This document shows positions 29,021 through 38,530 of a stretch of DNA of 64,000 nucleotides, one piece after another. The stretch is from Mycobacterium decipiens. Lineage in GTDB: Bacteria > Actinomycetota > Actinomycetes > Mycobacteriales > Mycobacteriaceae. Position 1 is the first letter of the stretch; every line of letters begins with the position of its first letter. A program made the position numbers and the translations under genes. The stretch covers positions 558,001 to 622,000 of the forward strand of contig NZ_OY970459.1 in the NCBI RefSeq assembly GCF_963853665.1, given 5' to 3'. The notes beneath the pieces were generated by a model that saw only the letters and a program-made list of their open reading frames with translations, did no database searches and was not told the DNA's origin.

Positions 29021-30433
29021 CTAACCGGCCGCCGTTCGCTCGGCTTGCTCGGCCCGTTCGGCGGCCGCCAGCGCTCCTTGCGTCTGCTGCTCCATCAGAT
29101 TCATCACCAACCGGGCGTAGATCATCTGGCTGGTGATGGCCATCTGGCCGCGCGTGCGACCCATGAAGGAGATCCCCCAGGCGAACAGAGCGGCGACGCG
29201 GTTCCGGTGGCCGACCAGGTAGACCAGATGCAGCACCAGCCACGCCAGCCAGGCGAAGTACCCGGCGAACTCCAGCTTGCCGACCTGCGCGACCGCGCTG
29301 TGCCGGGAGATCGTCGCCATGCTGCCCTTGTCGAAGTAGTGGAACGGCTTGCGATTGGCCGGGTCGTCATGGCCCTTGACCATGTGCTTGATCACCGTGG
29401 TGGCGTAGCGGGCCCCCTGGATCGCGCCCTGCGCCACCCCTGGTACGCCGGGCACGAACATCAAATCGCCAATGGCGAAGACGTTCGGGTGTCCTTTGAC
29501 GGTGAGGTCGGGCTCGACGATGACTCGTCCGGCGCGGTCGGTTTCGGTTCCGTCGGACTGTTCGGCGAGCATCCTGCCCAGCGGGCTTGCCTGGACGCCG
29601 GCCGCCCACACCTTGCATGCGCATTCGATGCGGCGTTGTGCGCCGTCCTTCTCCTTGATCGTGATGCCCTTGTAGTCGACGGCAGTCACCATGGCGTTGA
29701 GCTGGACCTCGACATCCATCTTTTCCAGCCGCCGTTGCGCCTTGAGACCCAACTTGGGACCCATCGGCGGCAACACCGCCGGTGCGGCGTCGAGCAGGAT
29801 CACCCGGCACTCGCTGGGCGTGATGGTTCGGAATGCCCCGGCCAAGGTGCGCTCGGCAAGTTCGACGATCTGTCCGGCCACCTCGACGCCGGTGGGTCCG
29901 GCCCCGACCACGACGAACGTCAGTCGGCGTTCCCGTTCGGCCGGGTCGGTGCTGACCTCGGCGGCCTCGAACGCGCCGAGGATGCGACCGCGCAGCTCCA
30001 ATGCGTCGTCGATGGTTTTCATGCCGGGGGCGAAGGTGGCGAACTCGTCGTTGCCGAAGTAGGACTGTTGCGCCCCGGCGGCCACGATGAGACTGTCGTA
30101 CGGTGTCACGGTCGTCATGTCCATCAACTTCGACGTGACTGTCTGCGCGGTCAGATCGATCGCGTTGACCTCACCCAGCAGAACCCGGACATTCTTCTGC
30201 CTGCGCAGCACCAGCCTGGTCGTCGGTGCGATGTCACCTTCGGACAAGATCCCGGTGGCCACTTGATAGAGCAGCGGCTGGAACAGGTGCGTGGTCGTCT
30301 TCGAGATCAGGGTGATGTCGACGTCGGCCCGCTTGAGCGCCTTGGCCGCATTCAGGCCGCCGAACCCGCTTCCGATGATGACGACGTGGTGGCGCTTGGC
30401 GACGGCCGACGGTTCGGTTGATGGCGTCGTCAT
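29021..30433 (-). CDS. ndhA: Type II NADH:quinone oxidoreductase
   Basis: A 470-residue single-subunit, non-proton-pumping NADH dehydrogenase, the same length as Rv0392c. The FAD-binding GSGFGGLNAAKAL near residue 21, the NAD-binding VVGAGPTGVEVAGQ near 175 and the GDLMFVPG flavin motif near 320 are visible. Amphipathic C-terminal helices attach it to the inner face of the membrane. ATG at 30431-30433 is preceded on the coding strand by AGGAGG (30437-30443). It converges with metZ. Confidence 0.95.
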   Translation of the reverse strand: MTTPSTEPSAVAKRHHVVIIGSGFGGLNAAKALKRADVDITLISKTTTHLFQPLLYQVATGILSEGDIAPTTRLVLRRQKNVRVLLGEVNAIDLTAQTVTSKLMDMTTVTPYDSLIVAAGAQQSYFGNDEFATFAPGMKTIDDALELRGRILGAFEAAEVSTDPAERERRLTFVVVGAGPTGVEVAGQIVELAERTLAGAFRTITPSECRVILLDAAPAVLPPMGPKLGLKAQRRLEKMDVEVQLNAMVTAVDYKGITIKEKDGAQRRIECACKVWAAGVQASPLGRMLAEQSDGTETDRAGRVIVEPDLTVKGHPNVFAIGDLMFVPGVPGVAQGAIQGARYATTVIKHMVKGHDDPANRKPFHYFDKGSMATISRHSAVAQVGKLEFAGYFAWLAWLVLHLVYLVGHRNRVAALFAWGISFMGRTRGQMAITSQMIYARLVMNLMEQQTQGALAAAERAEQAERTAAG

Positions 30434-30661
30434 GGTCCTCCTTGGAGTCTGGTCATTGCAGCGCATCTACACCGTACGACTCCGGCTAATGGCGTGTCTT
30501 TCTCCGTTTGGCCATTGGATAGGCCGGCGGCAAAACCGCCGCGGTGACTGAAGCGGCCAAGAACTTCGTCGAACTCCGGTTCAAACAGGTCAATCAGCCG
30601 GCCTTTGCCCCAATAGCCTTGTGGTCAGCGCGTATCGCGTTCAGGGGCTAGACTGCGGCCG

Positions 30662-31462
30662 GTGAGACCTGGCGAGGTATACCGGCCCAAGCGAGTTGAC
30701 AATTTCGCGAGCTTTCAATTGGAACGAGCGGTCCGTGACATTGACGTGCGGGACCAGCACCTCGGGGATCTGCGAGCACTGGCTATGCAGGAGGATAAGC
30801 GGATCCTTGAACTAAACGAGCAGCTGAGCAGGTCACGGGCCGACTTGGAGTCAACGTCGGCGCGTTTCAAGCGGTTGGCCGACCAAATCCCCGCCGACGT
30901 AACGGGTCTGAGTGATCGACTCTCGAATATCTTAGTAGCGGCCGCGCAGGAGGCCGAAGACATTCACGCCGAGGCGCTTCGGTTCGCCGAAACCGTTCGG
31001 GCCGAGGCCGAGGGGGATGCTGCCCGAATCATCACCGAGGCAAAGCTAGAGTACCAATCGGCAATAGAGCTGCGAGTTGCTCTAGAAGCGGCGACTAGGC
31101 AGACCGAAGCCGATATTGCCCACCTGCGAAAGAAGGCCGCCCTGAATGCCGCCGAGATTTTGGCCGAAGCCAAGAAGGAGGCCGAAGACACGTTGGCCAG
31201 GGTGCAAAGGGATGTCGACGCGCAGATTTCACGGGCGCAGGCCAGGTTGGATGAGCTTAGTCAGGTGCGGGCGAACATTGTCGCTCAAGTGAATGGTTTC
31301 TATGAAAGGTTCAACAGGTTAGACGTGCAGCAGGATCAACCGATCGGGCCCGGCATGCTGCCAATACACGTGCGCTACGCCATCGGCTCCGGGCCGCAAC
31401 CAACAAACTCCGGACAAATTCTTCGACAAGCTGGGTGCCCAGAGGACCAGGATTCTGGCTGA
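30662..31462 (+). CDS. Coiled-coil cytoskeletal-type protein A (Scy/FilP/DivIVA-like)
   Basis: A 266-residue protein that is almost wholly alpha-helical coiled coil between residues 15 and 215, rich in Ala, Glu, Arg and Leu heptads, with LSDRLSNILVAAAQEAEDIH near 85. It resembles actinobacterial FilP/Scy proteins, often mislabelled cellulose-binding, but lacks an obvious DivIVA N-terminal membrane-binding segment. The last 50 residues lose coiled-coil character, and another frame there reads FFDKLGAQRTRILADVA, so the 3' end may be frameshifted. It starts at a GTG. The partner gene follows 145 bp later. A role in polar growth or cell shape is inferred. Confidence 0.65.
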   Translation: MRPGEVYRPKRVDNFASFQLERAVRDIDVRDQHLGDLRALAMQEDKRILELNEQLSRSRADLESTSARFKRLADQIPADVTGLSDRLSNILVAAAQEAEDIHAEALRFAETVRAEAEGDAARIITEAKLEYQSAIELRVALEAATRQTEADIAHLRKKAALNAAEILAEAKKEAEDTLARVQRDVDAQISRAQARLDELSQVRANIVAQVNGFYERFNRLDVQQDQPIGPGMLPIHVRYAIGSGPQPTNSGQILRQAGCPEDQDSG

Positions 31463-31607
31463 CGTCGCCATGGCGACGCGCAATGGAGTCATTCCTGGGT
31501 CGGTGAGCGCGTCCCGGCAACAGTGATCTGCCCGGACCGTGGCTATCCCCACGGAAACATCAATAGGTTCGCGAAACAAACATCAGTAGATTCAGGAGAA
31601 AAAGCAG

Positions 31608-32528
31608 GTGGCAACGGAAGTCCCCAACTTCGAGACGCAGCTGCGCGGTTACGACCGTGCCCAGGTAACCGAATACATCCGATGTATTCACAGCGAAGTC
31701 GAATCCCGGCGGGAACACATCCGCATCCTCGAGACAGATCGCGAACGCGCCGCCGCCGAGGTCAGTCAGCTGCGCGGCGAGATCGAACGCCTCTCGGGCC
31801 CGATCGATTCGGTCGAGGGAATGTCGGACCGCATCGCTCGGATGATGCACGTCGCCTCCGACGAGGCCCGTCGCATCAAGTCGATCGCTCGCGAAGAGGC
31901 TGACGCGCTGACCCATGAGCTGCGCGATGAGATTGAGGCGGCCCGTCAGAATCGGGCCGCCGCTAACGCGGCACTGGACGAGTTCCAACGTGACAGCGCC
32001 GCCCGCCGCGAGCAGATCCTGGCCGAGGCCAAGGCCGAGGCCAGCGAATTGCTAACCGAGGCCCGCCGGGATCGGGCCGCCGCTAGCGCGGCGCTGGAAG
32101 AGTTCCAACGTGGCACCGCCGCTCGCCGCGACCAGATCCTGGCCGACGCGAAGGCCGAGGCCGAGGAGCTACTGCGGACCGCCACCAACGAGCGCGACCG
32201 CCTGGCCGAGGAATTTGAGCGTCGCCGCAGCGAGGAGCAGAGTCGTCTGGACCAGCAGATCAAGTCGAACTGGGAACAGGCCGAGGCGCACATCGCGAAT
32301 CTCAAGAAGGACAGCCGTCTCAAGGCGGCCGAGTTGATCACTACTGCCGAGCGCAATGCGCAATTGATCAGCGAGCGCACCGAAGCTCAGGTCAAAGAGC
32401 TAATCAGGGTGCGCGGGGAGGTCCTCGCCGCACTGAGCGAAATCCAGAGTCGGATTGAGACTGCCGTCCGCCGCGATCGGATCAGCATCATCAAGACTCC
32501 GGCGGAGAGCGAAGAGGCGCAAGCTTAA
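31608..32528 (+). CDS. Coiled-coil cytoskeletal-type protein B (DivIVA/FilP-like) with internal repeats
   Basis: A 306-residue protein. The N-terminus FETQLRGYDRAQVTEYI resembles the DivIVA/Wag31 start, and the rest is a long coiled coil. Residues 113-152 and 153-192 are a near-identical 40-residue tandem repeat (NRAAANAALDEFQRDSAARR against DRAAASAALEEFQRGTAARR), encoded by 120-bp units at 31944-32063 and 32064-32183. GTG 31608 follows AGGAGA. With protein A it forms a probable pair of filament-forming cytoskeletal proteins. Neither is in the M. tuberculosis Rv0392c-Rv0398c interval as I recall it. Confidence 0.72.
   Translation: MATEVPNFETQLRGYDRAQVTEYIRCIHSEVESRREHIRILETDRERAAAEVSQLRGEIERLSGPIDSVEGMSDRIARMMHVASDEARRIKSIAREEADALTHELRDEIEAARQNRAAANAALDEFQRDSAARREQILAEAKAEASELLTEARRDRAAASAALEEFQRGTAARRDQILADAKAEAEELLRTATNERDRLAEEFERRRSEEQSRLDQQIKSNWEQAEAHIANLKKDSRLKAAELITTAERNAQLISERTEAQVKELIRVRGEVLAALSEIQSRIETAVRRDRISIIKTPAESEEAQA
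31944..32183 (+). repeat. Two 120-bp tandem repeats inside the coiled-coil gene
   Basis: Units 31944-32063 and 32064-32183 align without gaps and share most bases, for example ATCGGGCCGCCGCTA in each. The period of 40 codons is not a multiple of 7, but it keeps the reading frame. This is a recent internal duplication lengthening the rod. Confidence 0.8.
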
Positions 32529-32591
32529 ACGCATGCTCGGCACCGGCGCCGCCCAGGACCGCCCACCCGATCCCGACGAGCCACCGTCCTT

Positions 32592-33233
32592 CTAGCGCGG
32601 CCACCCGCTCGCGGTGTTTCGGTAGTTCGCGTTGGGCGCACTGCAGAAGTCCGAGGCCGTGCCGGCCAGCAGCACGAAATAGCCCTCCTCGCCGCGGCGG
32701 GTATCGGCGAACGGGGGATAGGTCCAGCCGCTGTTGCACATCGAATTTGGCCCGCCCGCGGTGGCCCGACGCCAACCGGACTTGACGCAGGCGTTGAGCG
32801 CGTCGACGTCGGCGATGACGCTCTTGGCGATGACCAGCATTGCGCCACCCCATTGTCCGTCGGTCCGGCGGTAGGCGCGCGCTCCGAATCCGGTCCCGGG
32901 TCCAGCGGTGTTCTGTTGGCATCCCAACGCCCGCTGCAACGGCAGAAAGACGGAGGCGAGGTCGCGGTTCGCGACGGCGGCTGCAGCCGTGATGAATCGA
33001 GCCGCGTCCGAGCCGTTGACCTCTTGGATGTCGGGATTGCCGAAGCTAAAGAGCTGCTGTGAGATCCGCTGCTGTCCTGCGGCATCGCCGCCGCCGATGA
33101 TTGGTCCGCTGTCGGTGGATGTCATCGGGGGCAGCGTGACGGTGGGATCGGCGGCTGCGTTGGGCGTCGCAGCCAACGCGCTCAGCGACAGACCGCACGC
33201 TGCGATGGCGATAGCGTGTGTTGTGGCTCCCAT
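32592..33233 (-). CDS. Secreted conserved protein (Rv0398c orthologue)
   Basis: A 213-residue protein, the same length as Rv0398c. A Sec-type signal peptide (MGATTHAIAIAACGLSLSAL, then ending near AANAAA before DPTV) precedes a mature domain with five cysteines (in ALGCQQN, LNACVKS, SMCNSG and SDFCSAP), suitable for extracytoplasmic disulfides. I do not recognise a catalytic motif. The start lies 4 bp after the lpqK stop, so it is the second gene of an lpqK-Rv0398c unit. Confidence 0.8.
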   Translation of the reverse strand: MGATTHAIAIAACGLSLSALAATPNAAADPTVTLPPMTSTDSGPIIGGGDAAGQQRISQQLFSFGNPDIQEVNGSDAARFITAAAAVANRDLASVFLPLQRALGCQQNTAGPGTGFGARAYRRTDGQWGGAMLVIAKSVIADVDALNACVKSGWRRATAGGPNSMCNSGWTYPPFADTRRGEEGYFVLLAGTASDFCSAPNANYRNTASGWPR

Positions 33234-33236
33234 TGG

Positions 33237-34469
33237 TTATCTCCCGGGCCGCATGGGTGGGGCGTCGTTCGGGGCCACTTCGGCACCGATCTTGCGAAAT
33301 AGTATGTCCGCCTCGTTGCGGTAGTCGCCCTGGTCGTCAAAGGCCTCGGGGGCATAGGTGACCGCGACCGCGATCGCGACCTTCTGGGACGGTAGATACG
33401 CCTCCACGGCCGCATACCCGGCGAACATGGGATTCTGCAGCAGCCAGTGGCCGGAGGTGATGATCCCGAGGCCATAGGTGTAGCCGTCGCTCTGCTCGAA
33501 GCAGGTCGGGCAACCCGGTTGGGCGTGCGTCTTGCCGCGCAGATCGGTCGACACCATCGCCTTATACGACTCCGCCGAGAGCAGCTTGCCCGAGCCGATA
33601 CCGACCGCGGTCGCCTCCATGTCATAGATGTTGGTGGTCTGAATGGCGCCGTGCGTGATGGTCCAGGACGGGTTCCAGAACGTCGATTCTTCGTAGAACG
33701 GTATCGCAGCAGGGATTTTTAGGGCCGCGCGGCGCTCGGAGCTGAATGCGTGCAGCACGGGTTGGGGAATATCGGGCGTGTCGGAGTTGGCGGTGGCCGT
33801 CAGGCCCAGCGGTCCCAGGACCTTGTTCCTCAGCAGCGTCGGGATGTCGTGACCGGTGGCCTTCTCGAGCGCCAGTCCCAACAGGATGTAATTGGTGTGC
33901 GCGTAATTCCAGTTTGTGCCGGGTTCGTAAAGTAATGGGCGCGAGGATATTTGACCCAGTAGATCTTGAGTTGTCCACTGTCGGAAGGGGTTAGCATAGT
34001 ACTCGTTGTCGAACGCATCATTGCCGATTACATAGTCGGGATATCCCGAAGTCATCTGGGCCAATTGAGCCAACGTGACGCGATCGGCGTGCGGGAAGTC
34101 GGGTAACCACTTGGACAACTTGTCGTCGAGGCTGACCTTCTTCTCGTCAACCAGCTTGAGTAGCAACGTCGACACGTAGGAGATCGCGACCGCGCCGTTG
34201 CGAAAGTGCATGTTGGTGGTGGCCGGCACGCCGGTCATCGAGTCGCCGACGGCCTGCGTGACCACCTCCTTGCCGGCCATAGTGACCCGGACGAGCGCGG
34301 ACTTCAGGTGAGCCTGCGCCATGAAGTCGCGGACGACCCGCATCACCGCTTCGGCCTTGGCCGTGGAGTTGGCCGGCGACGAGGTCGGTGCCGCACTGTA
34401 GGGCGCGCCGCAGCCAGCCACGATTCCGAGAGCGAAGACCACGCCTCCGATTCGTCGCAAGTTGGGCAT
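33237..34469 (-). CDS. lpqK: Lipoprotein LpqK, serine beta-lactamase/penicillin-binding fold with a missing nucleophile
   Basis: A 410-residue lipoprotein. Signal peptide and lipobox LGIVAGC place the lipidated cysteine at C20. The remainder is a class C beta-lactamase/esterase-like fold with MHFRNGAVAISYVSTLLLKL, VSLDDKLSKWLPDFP and NYAHTNYILLGLALE (the tyrosine motif). The catalytic S-x-x-K, normally in FRIGSVTK, reads A93-V-A-I96, so serine and lysine are both gone. It is probably a non-hydrolytic, cell-wall-facing protein. Orthologue of Rv0399c. Confidence 0.88.
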   Translation of the reverse strand: MPNLRRIGGVVFALGIVAGCGAPYSAAPTSSPANSTAKAEAVMRVVRDFMAQAHLKSALVRVTMAGKEVVTQAVGDSMTGVPATTNMHFRNGAVAISYVSTLLLKLVDEKKVSLDDKLSKWLPDFPHADRVTLAQLAQMTSGYPDYVIGNDAFDNEYYANPFRQWTTQDLLGQISSRPLLYEPGTNWNYAHTNYILLGLALEKATGHDIPTLLRNKVLGPLGLTATANSDTPDIPQPVLHAFSSERRAALKIPAAIPFYEESTFWNPSWTITHGAIQTTNIYDMEATAVGIGSGKLLSAESYKAMVSTDLRGKTHAQPGCPTCFEQSDGYTYGLGIITSGHWLLQNPMFAGYAAVEAYLPSQKVAIAVAVTYAPEAFDDQGDYRNEADILFRKIGAEVAPNDAPPMRPGR

Positions 34470-34588
34470 GATTGAGTTTGGCAGGCCCGGACCGTCGAGG
34501 TCGGCCCGGTGCCGTCGGCGGGGCAGTCGCAGGGCGATCGGGCGTGCCGCGCTAGCGGATCGAGGCAGCTGGGCTCGGCGCCGGCCCT

Positions 34589-37500
34589 TCAGAGCAGTCC
34601 GAGCCGTTGCAAGTTGGTGGCGTACTTGATGATGACCGGTGCAGAGATCTGCGGGATGTCACTGTCCGGGCCGATTTTCGCTTCTCGCACCGCCGCGTGG
34701 AATCGCTCGGCCGACGCGACCGACCCGCAGATCGGCTCTGTGGGCTTTCGGTGTTGGTCTAGCAACCGCAGCAGCGAGTATTGTCGCTGCTGCTCCGGCA
34801 GGCCCACCAGGCGGGCCTCGAACTGCTGCAGCCAGTCCCCATAGTCGGGAATGCGCTGGATCGGGTAGCCGGCGTCGATCAGCCAGTCGACGTACTCGTC
34901 GAGTCCGATGCCGTCGTCGTGCGGGTTCATCACGTGATACGTCCGCAACCCGTCGGCGACTTGCGCACCTAGGGTGGTGATCGCTTCGGCGACAAACTCC
35001 ACCGGAAGACCGTCGTAGTGGGCACGTTTCCGCGAGCCGTTCTCGTCGAGCTGGTAGAACGAGCCTGGTGCGATGCCGGTGGCCACCAGGCTCAGAATCA
35101 GCCGGGTAAACACATCCGGCAGGTTGAGCTGTCCGGAATATGTGGTGTCGGCCAAGATCATGTCGCAGCGGAAAACCGTGACTGGTAGGTCAAACTGGTC
35201 GGTGGCCTCCCGTAGCAGGACCTCGCCGGCCCACTTGCTGTTCGCATAGCCATTTCCGTAGCTGTCATCGACCCTACGGGTGGGGCTGATGAGCCGAATG
35301 TCGGCGTCCTCGGTGAACACTGACGGATAAACCTGGTCGCCGACGCTGCCGGATGACACGTATGCGTAGGGCTTGAGCCTGGTGGTCAGCGCAAGGCGAA
35401 TCAGTTCGGCTGTGCCCACTACATTGGGGCCAAACAGTTGGCTGTAGGGCAGCACATGGTGGACCAGGGCTGCGGGGTCGACGATCAGATCGACTGACTC
35501 CGCCAGCCGCTGCCAGGTTTGCTGATTCATGCCGAGGGTGGGTTCGCCCTTGTCGCCGGCGATCACCTCGAGATGGTCCGTGGCCAATTCCTGGTAGTGG
35601 TGCAACAGCTCTAGATCCCCGCCGTCGAATGTGTTGTCAAGCCGTCGCCGCGCATCCTGATCGGACTTGCCGCGGACAAGGCAGATCAACGTGCCCTCGA
35701 CCGCGTCCATCCGCCGTAGCCATTCCAAAGCCAGATACCGGCCGAGGAAGCCGGTCGCCCCCGTTAGCAGGACCGTGCGCGCCTTGCCCCAAGACCGGGG
35801 CAGATCGCGTGCGGCGACAAGGGTCGGGGCGTCGATGAACTTGTCCAGTGTGAGGTCACTTGCGTGCAGCTTGGTGTGGTTGCCGTGCACGGACGCAAAA
35901 CCGGGCCTTCCAGCGCCGGGCTTGCGCCGTCCCTCGATATAGCCGGCCAGTGTCTGCAGATCGCTGCTCGGGCTCGCGATCACGCTCAACGGCACATCTA
36001 CCCCAAATGTCTCGTGCAGCAGGGTGGATAGTGACAGGACCGACGGCAATTCTCCACCTGAGTCGGCGGCGCTGGCATTGGGCTGTGTCGTGAGTCGAGC
36101 CGCACCAGCCACGGTTGGCTCGGCAAGAATGTCGCGCTGGGTAAGGGTGACCCCGGCAGCACGAGCGCGCTCCTGCACCTGAATCGACAACATGCTGTCG
36201 CCTCCCAGGTCGAAGAACGACTCGTCGACACCGACGCGGCCTACACCCAACACTTGGGCGTAGATGCCGGCCAAGATTTCCTCGGTCGGGGTGGTCGGAG
36301 CCCGATACTGACCGGTGTCGGCGTACTGCGGAGCCGGTAGCGCGTCGGTGTCGAGTTTGCCGTTGACCGTCATCGGCATCGCATGCAGCTGCACCACCGC
36401 CACTGGAACCATATGCGGCGGCAGCCGGTCCGCTAACTGGGCGCGTAATCCGGCGACGTCGGCGGACCCGGTCACGTAGGCCACCAGGCGTGTGTCACCG
36501 GTGGTACCCGCGCGGGCGGTGACCACCGCCCGATCCACGCCGGGAATCCCGGCCAACAGCGCCTCGATCTCGGCGGGTTCGATGCGGTACCCGCGGATCT
36601 TGACCTGCTGATCGGCACGGCCCACATAGTCCAGCTGTCCATCAGGGCCCCAACACACCACATCCCCGGTGCGATACATCCGCGCCCCGAACCCGCCGAA
36701 TGGGCAGGCCACAAACCGTGCCGCGGTGAGCCCGGCTCGACGCACATACCCATACCCCACCCCAGCCCCGGCCGCATACAACTCCCCGGCCACACCGGCC
36801 GGCACCGGCTGCAATTTCGCGTCCAACACAAACAACGCCGCCCCCGCCACCGGCGAGCCGATCGGGGGGATCCCCGACTGGGGTGCCAACGGGGCGCTCA
36901 TGGAAACACACATCATGGTTTCGGTGGGGCCGTAGGCGTTGATCATTACCCGCCCGGGTGCCCACCGATCCACAAGGTCAGCCGGGCACGCCTCACCGCC
37001 AACCACCAACGTCACCGACTCCAAGCCATCCGGTGGCAAAACCGCGGCCGCTGTGGGGGTTTGACTTAACACGTTGACGTGTTCGGCCACCAATAGCTGG
37101 TGCAGGTCTGCCGGGCAGCGGGTGACCGTTTCGGGCACCACCACCAGCCGTCCGCCGTGCAGCAGTGCTGCCCAGATCTCCCACACCGAGAAATCGAAGC
37201 TATGGGAGTGGCACTGACTCCACACCTTTCCCCGGGTACCTGCCAGATCGTCTCCTAGGGACGCCAGGAGCTGGGTGACGTTTTGGTGGGTGATCGCCAC
37301 ACCCTTGGGGGTGCCGGTGGTGCCTGAGGTGTAGATGATGTAAGCGATATCCTCGGCGGTCGGTGGGGTGGGGTGTGTTGGGGTGGTGATGGCGGGGCCG
37401 TTGATATCGATGACTGTTAGGTCGTAGTGGTCCAGCTGTGGGCGTAGGTCGGTGGTGGTGAGTGCCACGGCCGGGTCGGCGTCGGCGATCATGAACCCGA

Positions 37501-38068
37501 TGCGGGTGTCGGGGTGTGCCGGGTCGATGGGTAGGTAGGCGGCTCCTGTCTTGAGTACCGCCAGGATCGCGACGACTGCGTGGGCTGATCGTGCAAAGAG
37601 CAGCGCTACCACCTGGCCGGGGCCTACCCCCTGAGCTGCCAACAAGTGAGCGAGCCGGTCGGCCGCTTGCTCGAGTTGGTGGTAGGTCAAGGTGGTGTCG
37701 GTGTAGGTCAGCGCGGGGGCGTGGGGGGTGCGGGCTACTTGTGCGCTAAACAGTTGCGGGATGGTCGCCCTAGGTACCGCGCCGGCCAGCACGGCGGCGT
37801 TACCCCACTGCCGCAAGTACGAATGTGCAGCCCCATCAAGCGAACTCGCCGACGACAACCGCCGTGCAGCGTCACTTCGCACCGGCTGCTCCGCGGCGCT
37901 GCGAACGCCATGCGTTTGAGCTGTCTGAACGTCGACGCAAACGCCGTTCGCCGACATCTGCCTGGTACCGCCCGTGGGTGCCTTACCCGGGCACAGAACG
38001 TGCTGTTCTTCGGCGTTGGCCAAAACATGGAAACTGTCGTTGTCGTCGTCAAGTGAATTGACGCTCAT
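34589..38068 (-). CDS. NRPS adenylation-carrier protein fused to a CAR-type reductase domain
   Basis: A 1159-residue protein. Residues 1-30 copy the start of the neighbouring MbtH protein and 30-70 look decayed. An NRPS adenylation domain spans about 100-575 ([60 protein letters not shown]). A carrier domain follows with S625 in [11 protein letters not shown]. Then a second carrier-like segment ([12 protein letters not shown], residues 669-680) has leucine where the phosphopantetheine serine should be. A reductase (745-1159) has [18 protein letters not shown] and [11 protein letters not shown]. The 660-1159 part closely resembles carboxylic acid reductases such as FadD9. Read by position, the specificity pocket is about D-F-W-S-V-G-A-M-C-K, threonine-like only in its first three residues. 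The likely product is an amino-acid aldehyde. Confidence 0.85.
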   Translation of the reverse strand: MSVNSLDDDNDSFHVLANAEEQHVLCPGKAPTGGTRQMSANGVCVDVQTAQTHGVRSAAEQPVRSDAARRLSSASSLDGAAHSYLRQWGNAAVLAGAVPRATIPQLFSAQVARTPHAPALTYTDTTLTYHQLEQAADRLAHLLAAQGVGPGQVVALLFARSAHAVVAILAVLKTGAAYLPIDPAHPDTRIGFMIADADPAVALTTTDLRPQLDHYDLTVIDINGPAITTPTHPTPPTAEDIAYIIYTSGTTGTPKGVAITHQNVTQLLASLGDDLAGTRGKVWSQCHSHSFDFSVWEIWAALLHGGRLVVVPETVTRCPADLHQLLVAEHVNVLSQTPTAAAVLPPDGLESVTLVVGGEACPADLVDRWAPGRVMINAYGPTETMMCVSMSAPLAPQSGIPPIGSPVAGAALFVLDAKLQPVPAGVAGELYAAGAGVGYGYVRRAGLTAARFVACPFGGFGARMYRTGDVVCWGPDGQLDYVGRADQQVKIRGYRIEPAEIEALLAGIPGVDRAVVTARAGTTGDTRLVAYVTGSADVAGLRAQLADRLPPHMVPVAVVQLHAMPMTVNGKLDTDALPAPQYADTGQYRAPTTPTEEILAGIYAQVLGVGRVGVDESFFDLGGDSMLSIQVQERARAAGVTLTQRDILAEPTVAGAARLTTQPNASAADSGGELPSVLSLSTLLHETFGVDVPLSVIASPSSDLQTLAGYIEGRRKPGAGRPGFASVHGNHTKLHASDLTLDKFIDAPTLVAARDLPRSWGKARTVLLTGATGFLGRYLALEWLRRMDAVEGTLICLVRGKSDQDARRRLDNTFDGGDLELLHHYQELATDHLEVIAGDKGEPTLGMNQQTWQRLAESVDLIVDPAALVHHVLPYSQLFGPNVVGTAELIRLALTTRLKPYAYVSSGSVGDQVYPSVFTEDADIRLISPTRRVDDSYGNGYANSKWAGEVLLREATDQFDLPVTVFRCDMILADTTYSGQLNLPDVFTRLILSLVATGIAPGSFYQLDENGSRKRAHYDGLPVEFVAEAITTLGAQVADGLRTYHVMNPHDDGIGLDEYVDWLIDAGYPIQRIPDYGDWLQQFEARLVGLPEQQRQYSLLRLLDQHRKPTEPICGSVASAERFHAAVREAKIGPDSDIPQISAPVIIKYATNLQRLGLL

Positions 38069-38180
38069 TAATTGGACTCCTACCGGATAAGAATCCCGCC
38101 TACAAAAACTCTGGTCGGTCCTGAATTATGTCCACGCTGAATCTCAACCATTCGCAGCAGGGGCGTGGTTCGATTGATGA
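38048..38180 (-). repeat. Second copy of the mbtH leader and start, now leading the NRPS gene
   Basis: The NRPS start and leader repeat those of mbtH. AGGAGTCCAATT precedes both start codons, both proteins begin MSVNS and continue with a run of aspartates, and the element TTCGATTGATGAA with a following CATGAAAAAT or CATAAAAAAT motif occurs upstream of both (about 38168-38195 and 38549-38582). This is direct evidence of a tandem duplication of mbtH with its promoter region. Confidence 0.75.
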
Positions 38181-38272
38181 ATGGCGCGTGTGCATGAAAA
38201 ATCGACACACAAGGTGAGGCGGGTAACGCGTGCGCCGACTGTTCTAGGCCCATCGCGCGTTGGCCTGCGAGA

Positions 38273-38530
38273 TCAACTGAAATCAGTATCAATCACCACC
38301 TGGCTCCAAAGCCAGGTGGACCGACTATCGGGGGCCTGCCGCAAGGTCCTTGGCCGCATATCGGTCACGTGCCGCTCGACATAGTCCAAACATGCAGCGC
38401 GCTCGGCTACGCCGTAAACCGCTCGCCAACCCTGCGGGACCTCGGCGAAGGCCGGCCACAGACTGTATTGTTCTTCGGCGTTGACCAAAACATAGAAGCC
38501 GCCATTGTCGTCGTCCGAATTGACGCTCAC
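38273..38530 (-). CDS. MbtH-family NRPS chaperone
   Basis: An 85-residue MbtH-like protein, which normally binds adenylation domains and makes them soluble and active. The core [19 protein letters not shown] and the TDMRPRTL segment match, but the tryptophan usually found before TDxRP is valine (RHVTDMRP). The last 18 residues, after TLRQ, are an unusual tail. GTG 38528-38530 follows AGGAGT. It is the first gene of the NRPS operon, with a 204-bp gap before the NRPS start. The sequence around its start is duplicated at the NRPS start. Confidence 0.88.
   Translation of the reverse strand: MSVNSDDDNGGFYVLVNAEEQYSLWPAFAEVPQGWRAVYGVAERAACLDYVERHVTDMRPRTLRQAPDSRSTWLWSQVVIDTDFS

Noticed and set aside
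29045..30421. Plus-strand open frame of 458 codons opposite ndhA
   Set aside because: A shadow of ndhA: repeated Gly-Asp-Gln-Arg composition and no domain.
31319..31579. Minus-strand small ORF between the two coiled-coil genes
   Set aside because: It overlaps the 3' end of the first coiled-coil gene antisense and shows no protein-like pattern. The frame that may matter there is on the plus strand.
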